Shown in pieces: positions 46,640 to 56,309 of a stretch of 64,000 nt of DNA. Numbering within the stretch: position 1 is the stretch's first letter; every line of letters begins with the position of its first letter. The translations under genes were made by a program, and so were the position numbers. The notes beneath the pieces are model-generated. The model had not been told where the DNA came from. It did no database searches and saw only the letters and a program-made list of their open reading frames with translations. The stretch is from NCBI GenBank assembly GCA_020809705.1, contig CP085828.1:1302001-1366000 (forward strand), given 5' to 3'. This DNA comes from Calonectria ilicicola. Its lineage: Eukaryota > Ascomycota > Sordariomycetes > Hypocreales > Nectriaceae.

Positions 46640-47718
46640 TCATGCCATCTTCTTGCTACCAAATATAGCCTTTTTCATATCTGGAAGTCCCATCAATTGC
46701 AAAAGTATATACTGTAAAATTAGACTTTGAATAATATGTTGGTCGTCAGAATACTTACAATCGCATTATTCCAAAGGCATTTGGAAAAGAACCAAGCTGC
46801 AAAGGACCCATAGCCCGAGTACTGGAACGATGTCGCAAATCTACTCAATGCATTATCAATGACCTCTTTGGCATATTTCTCAGGCGGAGCTATGATGTGT
46901 TAGAAAGTGTATCTTGTTGCGATTAGGATTACTTGCTTTGCTGCATGGTTTCTTGAGCCTGTCCATCCATCCATGGGCCTAGAACTTCTCGCCCTGGGGA
47001 GTAAAGTGAGTCTTCGGGGAGGCGACTTCCTCCAGCATGGGAAAAGAAGTCAGTTTTGATACCTCCAGTGACAACCTGGCTTCTGTCAGCCTGTATAAAA
47101 AGGGTGGTATCAGATATTGGAGTCTTGTACATGAATGACCTTGACATCAAATGGTGACATCTCTACGCGCATCTGTCTCGAGAGATGCTCTAGTGCAGCC
47201 TTACTAATGTTGTATATACCGTTGAAAGGGATGGGGACTCTTGCGACCACGGAACCAATATTAATTATGGTACCTTTTGAAGCTATCAACATGGGGCTGA
47301 AAGCTTGTGTAACCTCTAGTACACCCCATATATTGACATCAAATACCGCCCTGGCAGTGGCAAGATCGGCGTCGAGTAGTGCTGCCTTGTCCGCTGTAAA
47401 GAATCAGCATGGAAACAAAGTATTTATACCGTGAAGATGGAGTGTACCGATGCCCGAATTGTTGACGAGAATGTCAAGTTTGCCTCCAGTAAGGGCATTA
47501 ACCTCAAACGCAGCTTTCTTTATAGACTCGGAGTCCGTCACTTCTAACAAAACAATGTCCAGCCCCATGTCTTTAAGATGTTGAACTTTCGACGGTGTCC
47601 TAGCCGTGGCAAAAACACGAAACCCTCTTCGATGTAGCTCCTGGGCAAGGTAGTCGCCTAGGCCGCCCTTGCTGGTTCCAGTAACCAGCGCCGTCTTTTG
47701 GTAAGTCATGATTGGCAT
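46640..47718 (-). CDS. Ayr1-like short-chain dehydrogenase/reductase
   Basis: Five exons: 47718-47448, 47393-47131, 47075-46937, 46889-46759 and 46711-46640, giving 291 residues; introns 54, 55, 47 and 47 nt. The Rossmann start is KTALVTGTSKGGLGDYLAQE (TGxxxGGLG). NNSG is the NNAG motif. The catalytic set is GSV (Ser) and YNISK (Tyr-x3-Lys). Together with VVTGGIKTDFF and the C-terminal LMGLPDMKKAIFG this resembles yeast Ayr1, the NADPH-dependent 1-acyl-dihydroxyacetone-phosphate reductase of the ER and lipid droplets, but related fungal SDRs use other substrates. Intron 3 (46890-46936) uses a GC donor (GCAAGT); a GT donor two bases on would break the frame. An alternative start is the in-frame ATG at 47709. 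The gene is more AT-rich than its neighbours. Confidence 0.85.
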
Positions 47719-48968
47719 TGTATGCGGCCTTGTTATTGAAAAAGAAGGACGAACGATTTCAACCAAGTACTAATGGAAATCGTGTCAAGATAAGGAACGT
47801 AGTTATGGGGGAAATAATCAGTTCATGTGTGAAATGCACAGTCCTTCGGTGAGGAGCGAACCGAGGACTAACGCCTTGAGCCCGCTTTGAGCCAGGAACC
47901 GCACGTCCTTGCACCGACCAACATACTTCAGACTAGGGTCATTCTTAAGACCTCAATGGCAGTTTGTTGTCAAAATTTTGCAGTATGCATAGCACTAGGG
48001 ACGCGTGGCCAGGGTCTCGGACCTGGGAACTGATGCATGGCGGCAATCCTCCGATTAAATCCGGCTGGACGAGGATGTCCTGAGAGACTGGAAACACTGC
48101 GAATTCCTTGGCTGAGCAAGGGCAACGTGGGCGTTACATCGGTTAAGATGGATGAATGGAGGAATACCCGGGGAATGGAGAATTGTCAAGGGTGTCATTG
48201 CATTTGGGAAGGTCAAATTTCATCCCGGGAGGGCTAACTTCAATTGGGGCTGGCTCCTGCAGTGATAATGCACAGACGTGTTCCCCATCTAGAACCAACA
48301 AGTTAAGGGCGGGATGTGACGATGGCCATGACGCCAATGGGTTATTCAAGGTATAGCTGCTCCAGTCGTCCCATCTTAGCGCATGTTGCTTAGTTATCGA
48401 ACGTCAGTGTGTAATCCTGATCCTGGTAAAGAAAAAAAAGAAAAAAAAGAGATTAGTACTCTGTAAGTGAATAATTCACGAGGCCGACAGTTTGAAGAAA
48501 GCGAATGTTGGGGACTTCTTCTCAATGCTGGGCCAATTATGCAAGAGGGCCACTCTACTTGGGGGTCCCGTGACGCTATCTTAGATATATGAAATTATGG
48601 AATTATCGTGAAGAGCTGGCGCAAATATTTACTGGCTGCCAAACAAGCGTTCCCGAGATGCAACTATTTCAGATGCTATCCGGGCTCGTCTAATATCGGT
48701 GCTTACGTAACGTGGCTTGAATGCAGCAAACGCATTAAAGGCGCGGAAATGTGCCTATCACGTGAGGGCATGAACCCGGAACACCGCTTTATCCTCCCCC
48801 GTCATCGAATTTCCTTCGCAAAAATCATCACCTATCTCCCTTAATCGAAAACATCCCACACCACCCTCGCACGCCCCTTCGGTTACAACGATAGCCTTCT
48901 CCGCGATCCCACCCATCTCCCCCAAAATCCCGAACCCACACCTTCTTAAGGAGATAGCCGTCCTGGGC
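47719..48968. other. Intergenic region SDR / CENP-B-type gene
   Basis: 1.25 kb between opposite start codons. AT-rich at both ends with an A-rich run at about 48428-48448, and a pyrimidine-rich leader from about 48780. No gene supported. Confidence 0.55.
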
Positions 48969-50156
48969 ATGTCGGCTGCCACTACCGACCCGGCCCTTGT
49001 CGCCGCTCCGGCCCCAGACCTGTCGCCCGTTGTCGCAGCCGCTCAAGCCCAGGTCGGCCAGGTCTCACCCATCGCGCCCATCGGTGCAGCGCCCAAAGAA
49101 CGACACTCACTCACTCTCGACCAGCGTCGTGCGCTTCGGCGATGGGCCAATGGTCAAACTGTCCGGCCATCTCACAAGGCCTGCATTGACTGGTTCTACT
49201 CTCAGTATGGCCAGCAGATCAGCCAGTCCACCGTGTCTCACTCACTGTCGCCCAAGTACTCACGCCTAGATGGTGACAACCCTCAACTTTCTGGTTCTCG
49301 CCTCCGCTTTGGCAACTGGCCAGACGTAGAGAAACTGGTTCTTCTCTGGTACCAACAGGTCCAGGCCTCCGGCCGCCAGCCTACCAATGAGGAACTAGGG
49401 GAAAAGGCCAAAACCATATTCAATCAGTTGCCACGGTACAAAGATGAGAACCCGCCTGAATTCTCCCCTGGCTGGATCCATAGGTTCAAGAAGCGGTACG
49501 GTCTTCTGGTTCGAAGACAACGCCGTCATGCTGACGGAGTGATGAACCCTGCCGAGGATATCAACTACCTCGCCGACTGTGTTCCTCGCTTCATGGGCAT
49601 TGCGGCTGACACTAGCCCAGCCGCTATCAAGGAAGAAGTTATTCGCGTCGTCGGTGTGGAAGCTAGCCTTCAAACTTGCGCATTGGTTCGAGATGAGATT
49701 ATTCGTCGAATAAACCAATCGCAACAGGCCCCTCCTCCTCCCATGGTTACAAGTGAGCCGCCACTTCCACCACCCCCTCAGCCTGATCAGCCCATGTACG
49801 CCGACGATGATCCGGAAGTGGTTTTGCAAAATGCTCTTCGTCAGCTTCAGCAAGAGGAACAGGCTGCTGAAGAGCAGGCTGCTGCTGTCCGTGAGGAGCG
49901 CGACCGTGCTGAGAGAGCTGGCCTCCCTCCGACAGGTATAATGACAACTCCTGGAGGGCGTGCTTCCTCAGTCACACGATACACTGCAACTCCTGGGCAA
50001 GAGATTGCCCCCGAACTCACTCTCACGCCGATCAACTCTGACGGACCAGTCTCTAATCATGACCGGCCAGTCCGATGTCCTTTCTGCCTGAACCAACGAA
50101 TGCTGCGCACTATCAAGGAGGCAGTGGAGCACATGTCCACTCATGTTGTGGTTTAA
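48969..50156 (+). CDS. CENP-B/Abp1-type HTH DNA-binding protein, no DDE domain
   Basis: Single exon, 395 residues. Residues about 45-100 (RHSLTLDQRRALRRWANGQT) fit the N-terminal helix-turn-helix of the CENP-B/Abp1 group. Residues about 110-185 (KLVLLWYQQVQASGRQPTNE, then EFSPGWIHRFKKRYGL) are the second, Tc5-type HTH. Pogo/Tigger transposases and the fission-yeast homologues Abp1/Cbh1 continue with a DDE domain; this protein does not. Instead it has a Pro-rich linker, a Glu/Gln/Ala-rich coiled coil (about 285-315) and a single Cys2-His2 motif at the very end (C370-x2-C373-x14-H388-x3-H392). It probably binds specific DNA in the nucleus, as a transposon-derived host protein. Target and role are unknown. 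It converges with VPS36. Confidence 0.85.
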   Translation: MSAATTDPALVAAPAPDLSPVVAAAQAQVGQVSPIAPIGAAPKERHSLTLDQRRALRRWANGQTVRPSHKACIDWFYSQYGQQISQSTVSHSLSPKYSRLDGDNPQLSGSRLRFGNWPDVEKLVLLWYQQVQASGRQPTNEELGEKAKTIFNQLPRYKDENPPEFSPGWIHRFKKRYGLLVRRQRRHADGVMNPAEDINYLADCVPRFMGIAADTSPAAIKEEVIRVVGVEASLQTCALVRDEIIRRINQSQQAPPPPMVTSEPPLPPPPQPDQPMYADDDPEVVLQNALRQLQQEEQAAEEQAAAVREERDRAERAGLPPTGIMTTPGGRASSVTRYTATPGQEIAPELTLTPINSDGPVSNHDRPVRCPFCLNQRMLRTIKEAVEHMSTHVVV

Positions 50157-50546
50157 TATCGCTACTAACCGTTAAGAATTCGCATTAATTTGATTTCGAA
50201 AAGGATGGTGCGATGAATGCAAAGAGATCACTGTCACATATTTTACAGGATGCATGGAGTTAAAGGAACGGGCTGTGGCGTTGGAATTTTTGAAATGGAT
50301 TGGCAGATGGAAATACCTTCTCATGAACTAGATGTAACGGAATGAATGGACGCCTCGCTTCACGGACGAGGTTTCACAACTTGTGTACTATCCAACGCTG
50401 GGGAACTTTGTAAAAGAGTTTCGCATTAAGATGAAAACACATGTGTATTTATGATCAACCACAATGATCAAATTCTCATCCGAACGCCATTGGTTTTACG
50501 TGACAACTCTATTGCATTTCCCTCCCATCTCGGCCCAGGGCCTGGT
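50157..50546. other. Convergent 3' region (CENP-B-type / VPS36)
   Basis: 390 bp between two stop codons; no further feature seen. Confidence 0.6.
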
Positions 50547-52561
50547 TCATATCAATCCACTATGCCGCAACGCCTTCAAAATTTGGTCGTGTTCCTTCTT
50601 CTCCTTGGTCTTGGGCTTTTTTATATCCCCGCTGTCAATGTAGTTGACCCAAAATTTGAGACCTTCGAGGCCCTCCTCACGGCACAGCGCACCTTGTTCC
50701 TCAGCCATCAACAGTTCCTCCTCTGCAACACCAAGACTCCAACCAAACCGCTCGGCAGTCTCTTGTGCCGTGACGCCTCGACCAAACTGCTGCCAATCCC
50801 AGGGCACATCTCGATCTGGAGGAAATTCATGCAGATCTTGCAACCAGGAGCGGAGGGCTTTAATCGTCGTCTCATCAGTGCGATCACTGCCCTGAACAAC
50901 CATGACGCCGCTACGGAATGTGCGAAGGCGCACTGGAAGCTTGAGTTTGCTCCAGAGCTGTGCAGCCTTTTCGAAGTCCATCGGGCTGACAAATTCGACT
51001 CCGCCACGAACCCTGTTAAACATGGCCCAGAGATCGACAAGAGTAATAATACCTCCCGCCTTTTTGAGAACTCCCCTGGAGTCATCAGTTAAAAATTCTG
51101 CCAGATTACGTGACAATTCGGACAGGTATAAAGACTCGGAACTGCCGCCCCCTACAATATCTTTGGTAGTGATCAGGCCGAGTTGACTGGCAGATTCTGC
51201 TAATATGGCATTTTCTTCAGCTGTGGCATTATTTTGCCCGTTGCTGGTTTGTCGTGCAAAACGTTCGGCAAGAGCGATGACTTCCTTGGCGGAAGCCATC
51301 AAAGCTTCGAGATCCTCGAATGCGCTCCCGATCAACATCTCGTTGTTTTTTCTCATGTTCAACCCTAGTTGTTCTAACCCAGCAATGCCTGCGCCCTTCG
51401 TTCGCCCTGATGAAGGACTGCTGGGGGAATCACTACCTCCTCCTTCGTTTATCCGGTTACTCTTTGGAACTGGGGGAGCATCTTGAAGCAGCCATTTGCG
51501 TTGCGTGAGGGAACCTTTTAAACGTTCGTAGAAGATCTTCTCGCCACCGCGTCGAAAGGAGAGTTTGATACTTTCCGGTGTATCATTCCCACTCTGAGAA
51601 GCCTTTGACTGGTCCTTCACAGGACCTGGGGACTCAGTTCTCATGCTATCTGCTATGGATTCCTGTTGAACAGAGGTTGGAACGTCGCTCGAAATCAGGG
51701 AAGCGCCGCACATTTCGCATGAGTTTAGAGAAGGGTGATTGGAGAATGTACACCTAGGACATTGAAATGATGCTCTGGAGTCGGTTGTTTTGTTTGGGCC
51801 TCCTTGCGTATTTTCACCCAACATCGATGCAGATAGATCACCATGATTAATTAACATGGATTGAGGCTCAGATGGCGTTTGCTGAGGAGGAACTGGCAAG
51901 TTGATCGAGGTAGCCGGTGGTGGGGCCTGGCGGTTTTTCGCGCTCGAGATAGCTGCTTTTAAAACATGGCTTAGGGTTGGCTTGATGCCGCAAGCTAGAC
52001 ATGGTGGGAGAGGGGTATGAGCATTTGCAGCCGTTGGGTCAAAGTTGGAGGGGACTGGGTTAGAAAAGCTACATATTGTGCAGACCCAGGTTGCAAGAGT
52101 CACAGCTGGAGGCTCGATCGGAGCTCTGTATGGTGTCCCTGGGTTTGCGGGAGAATTATTGAGGCTCCTCGAGGGATTTGATGCATCGGATAACACACGA
52201 GTGCGATATGACGCTCTTTTCAGAGGTTTTGGAATAAGCGTGATCTTCGCTGATGACTTGAAGAACCCGGCATAGAACTCATAGTTGTCGACATCTTTTA
52301 GATCAAGCGCCACGGAGTGCTTCCGCGGCTCGCGTTTATCAACGTAGCATATTCGATGCGATGTCAGATACACCTGGCCATCTTGGTGATCAGGAAGCTT
52401 CTCTTTCCTAGCATGCTGTGAGCTTGTCCTATCCTCTCACCCCATAGCAAATCAACTTACCCCTCATACAAGCCAACGTTATCCTGGACGAAAAGGAGTA
52501 CCTCATCCGGCAGGTATGATGGCCGTAAAGCAGTAGTGAGGTCTATGGGCCTTAAAAACAT
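50547..52561 (-). CDS. VPS36: ESCRT-II subunit Vps36
   Basis: Two exons: 52561-52461 and 52407-50547 (53-nt intron), giving 653 residues. Exon 1 supplies the conserved start MFLRPIDLTTALRPSYLPDE and joins in phase to QVYLTSHRICYVDKRE of the GLUE domain. The GLUE domain is split by two zinc fingers of the NZF type (WVCTICSFSNP with PCLACG; FQCPRCTFSNHPSLNSCEMC), as in yeast Vps36. The C-terminal half is the EAP30/SNF8-like winged-helix region (AEFLTDDSRGVLKKAGGIIT, VELSPMDF-like segment FVSPMDFEKAAQLW). It binds phosphoinositides and ubiquitinated cargo on endosomes and, with Vps22 and Vps25, builds ESCRT-II for multivesicular-body sorting. Confidence 0.95.
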
Positions 52562-53083
52562 TCGTCATGTACCCGAGCTCGTGCTTAGGAATCGGTGATG
52601 CGGCAGCGCAGTCTCTCAGCCACTAGATGCCTGGGTGAACAGGTGGCGGTCGAAGTATAAGACCGTCTTTGCTAGTAGATATGGACCACAGTGAGAGGAA
52701 ACAAAAAACTGAAAAGCGGTTGGATGATTTTGGCCCAGGCTCTAATATCCAATATCCCCTCAAAATAGCTACTGTGGTAGGTCGAGTCAAAACAAATGCT
52801 GCCGTCCCAACTAAGTAGAGGTGAACTGCCCCTCGTCGGCGTTGGCCCCACTACCGCGATAGGAGATTACGACGAATCAAGTTAGAGGGTTATGCATATA
52901 TCCGAGCTCGGGTCACGAGATTGACCGCCACGACATCAGGCCGAAAATACCTCCGACTTGCCTTTCTTCCTCACAATAAGGACCATCGCTGCCATCACCA
53001 TCGTCGCCAGCCACGCCTCAAATATCGTCATTTCCCCTTGCACATTTGTAAACTAACCTTGCCACCCCCAGCATACCGCGGCC
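52562..53083. promoter_or_regulatory. Bidirectional promoter VPS36 / THP3
   Basis: 522 bp between opposite start codons. It has pyrimidine-rich sequence before 53084 and no coding potential. Confidence 0.5.
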
Positions 53084-54730
53084 ATGATGCCCAGTTGGTC
53101 AGCGACGCAACAAGCCCCAGGCGTCGCTCCGCAGTCGACTCCTGCTTCCTACGCCTACCCGCCTAGTAAGTCGAGAAACCCACGAGCGCGTGCAGCACAA
53201 CCATCGATGCTAACTTGTCCACCAGATCCAGCATTTATTCCAGTTCAAGTTCGACAAGGATTTGGTCAGTACGGAGCCGCCCCAGCTGCCTCGTATGCCG
53301 GATACGTCCCTCCAGCACAACCCGTACAACCCCAAATGACCGCTTCACCTGTGAATGGTACATCCCAAGCGCCTGAACAGGCCAAGGGAAAAGTTGACTG
53401 GCCAGAATCAGTCCGCAACTATGTCCAACGATCGTTTCTCCCCCAGAATGACGAACCATCCGTATCTCGCGCAGATATCGAGGCTAAGCTTAAGAACACC
53501 ATCGGTACTGCCAAAGAGAACGGTACATTGTACACAATCAACTGGGATGCCATGCCCTTGCCTCAGGCCCTGGTCAAGCTTGAACGTGATACAGACCTTA
53601 AGCGGGCTGTGACTGCGTCGTCCAACCCCAAGAAGCGCAAATCCTCCGATTTTGATGACACCCCATGGCGAACTACTAACTTGCGATCTTCTCTTGAAGA
53701 CCGTATTACCCATCCATCTCCCGAAAAGCGCTCTGCCATGGACGAACCCCTACCGAAATCAAGTAAGTTCCAGAAGGAAGCCAACAAGCGAAAACGCCGC
53801 TTTGAAACCGAGTACAAGGCGTTTAGATCGCCCAGCCCGCCACCACCATCATCCGGACCCATCGTCGGCACATGTGAAATTCTGGAGAAAAAGTACCTCC
53901 GCCTTACGGCTCCTCCAGTCCCTTCCAAAGTGCGACCTGAACGTATCCTCCGCCAAACCTTGGATCTCTTGAAGAAGAAGTGGAAGAAGGAGAGCAACTA
54001 TTCGTACATCTGTGACCAGTTCAAGTCTATGCGCCAAGACTTGACTGTCCAGCGCATCAAGAACGAATTCACTGTATCAGTTTATGAGATTCATGCCCGC
54101 ATTGCCTTGGAGAAGGGGGATATCGGTGAGTATAACCAGTGCCAGACCCAGTTGCGATCATTGTATGCTCTGGGCCTGAAGGGAAACCCCATCGAATTTA
54201 AGGCGTATCGTATCCTTTACTTTATCCACACCGCCAACCGAACCGGATTGAACGACACCTTGGCAGATCTAACCACAGCAGAGAAGGAGGAGAGGCCCAT
54301 CAAGCACGCTTTGGAGGTGCGATCATCTTTGGCGCTGGGCAACTATCACAAGTTTTTCCAGCTTTATTTGGACACCCCTAACATGGGGGCATATCTTATG
54401 GATATGTTTGTCGCACGGGAGCGGCTTGCTGCATTGTGCAATATTTGCAAAGCGTAGGTTTATACCATGTCCCACTTCATGCCCATTGAGACCTTGTTGG
54501 CTAACTTTATTGACAGATACAAGCCGGATGTTAAACTACGCTTCATCACTGAGGAACTCGGATTCGAGTCCGATGCTGATGCGGCTCAGTTCATCATTGA
54601 CTTTAAAGGTCAAAATCTCCTGGAGGATCGGACAGAGTATATTGCGTTCCTGACCGGCAAAGCCGGCCAACTTTTCGAGGGCGCTCGATCCGATGCATTC
54701 AGAAAAGTCGACATCAAAGGCCAGATTTGA
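53084..54730 (+). CDS. THP3: Sac3/GANP-family protein Thp3 (LENG8-like)
   Basis: Three exons: 53084-53165, 53226-54453 and 54517-54730, giving 507 residues. The N-terminus is Gln/Pro/Ala-rich. A central basic segment (NPKKRKSSDF, KEANKRKRRFETEYKAF) can serve as a nuclear signal. The SAC3/GANP domain runs from about residue 255: TCEILEKKYLRLTAPPVPSK, then FKSMRQDLTVQRI, the hallmark of the family, and EIHARIALEKGDIGEYNQCQ. The C-terminal PCI-like part ends FRKVDIKGQI. Yeast Thp3 works with Csn12 in transcription elongation and mRNA maturation; human LENG8 is the counterpart. Intron 1 is 60 nt, a multiple of three, and open, so the gene can also be read without splicing it. Two ATGs are adjacent at the start. 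Confidence 0.93.
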
Positions 54731-56286
54731 TCTCCCTTCTTTTTGCGTCCTCTCCCTTTTCCTCTCCTGTCACAACCTTGAAGTGTCTCGCATATCGGCC
54801 ATGTCGATTTTTGCCCGATGTTATGACTTCTCTCGTCGGGATGACAGTCCCGCCATCTATGTAGACACGACCGTTTCTCAAAACCTGATACCCTTCCTTG
54901 CCTTAAGGTCTCCATATGACTGAATTTCGATTCCGATGGACCAGGCCTTTACACGATTTCCCCAGTTACTTGCTTCTGACCCCGACCGATTACTCTAACC
55001 ACTACGCCAGTCTTCCGTTTTACCTGATGCGGATCAGCAGACTCCGAGCTTAATTTTGGAGGAAAGGACAAAAGTTGGATATATGGGACACCAGGACGGT
55101 GATATTTTGCTTCGGTGCCTGGTGGGAATGGTTTGGGGAATATGCCCAACTCCCCGTCTCCCCCGAGGGTTACCTCGTGCGAGGATCAGGGCAAGCCTTT
55201 CACCCTATTATCCTATTCATTCTTATGACGTTCATAGCGCACTTAGATTACATAGATGGCGGATCTTTGGAGTTTCAGGTTCTAACTAGGTATTGCATCA
55301 ATCCATATGAATTTTTCCATATGTTACAAATGCCGTGACTAGATGCCGTCAAGCTAAGGGCCAAGGTGGATACATGGCAAGTCCACTGTATACTTGGGGT
55401 TTGAGATATGAGCTGATGCGTCAATATCATTTATCTCCCAATGATAAGCCGAGGCCTGGCATCTAAGTTTTCGTGTTGGAGCAGATCATGATCAAAGTGT
55501 TGGAGCAGAGTATTAATCTCCGCCCGGCCATGTACTGGATGGGTATCCCAACTGTTGTATGGGTGGGTTCACCTTGATACGACACATTATACTCGAGTCA
55601 CGTCAAGGGTCGTTCGGCAAGGGTCTACTTCGACAGGACTGAACGGGCCTCGGGTTCCTCTCTCCTTTGACGAATAAATGACTGATCATCTTCAGCTTCA
55701 CTCTGAGTCATGACGTGATAGTGTCTTGGACTCGGGAGTTTTTTTTTTTTCCTTTTTTTCTAGAAATGACACTATCACTCTACAGTGCATAATTGAAAAC
55801 AGTGGCTGGATGCGGGGGGGACAGTTGGTGATTAGGGGACGGCACGGATGGCGGGGAAAGGTTTCAAGTAAGGAGACAAGGGACTAAGGGAAGAGGGCAG
55901 CCCTTGGCGGGTTGCATGAATGAGACGACACGTGAGAAACGAGGGGAGACAGCAGCAAGGGAGCAAGAGGGGCGCAAAATAAAAAAGAACAAAAAGAAAC
56001 CTGGCGTGGCGAAATGGCGATAGTCTGGTAAATTGACGAAACCTGCCACATTGGGACATTGGGACCGCGTCCGAGGAGCGGGAACGGGACCGGAGACGAG
56101 GGCCCCTGTAGTGCCCCCCGAGAGGCCGGGTTTTTGCACCCAAACTTCGGGCTGGGCCACGAGGCACAAGGGGCCCGACGTTGGGTTTCCACGGCGCCTT
56201 GGCAGGGTGTGCCGCTGTGTCGGGAGGCCCTTTTTAGCACTTGTTTTGATTTTTTGGGGGGTTCCTGGGCACTGGGGGATCAGAGG

Positions 56287-56309
56287 TTGTCTTGTCTTGT
56301 CTTGTCTTG
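56287..56309. repeat. Pentanucleotide TTGTC microsatellite
   Basis: Four perfect TTGTC units plus a partial one in the region upstream of BEM1. Confidence 0.75.

Noticed and set aside
18000..52000. A ubiquitin/proteostasis gene cluster (PI31, RBR ligase, AN1 protein, Vps36)
   Set aside because: The genes are spread over 30 kb, on their own promoters and interleaved with unrelated housekeeping genes; coincidence is the simpler reading.
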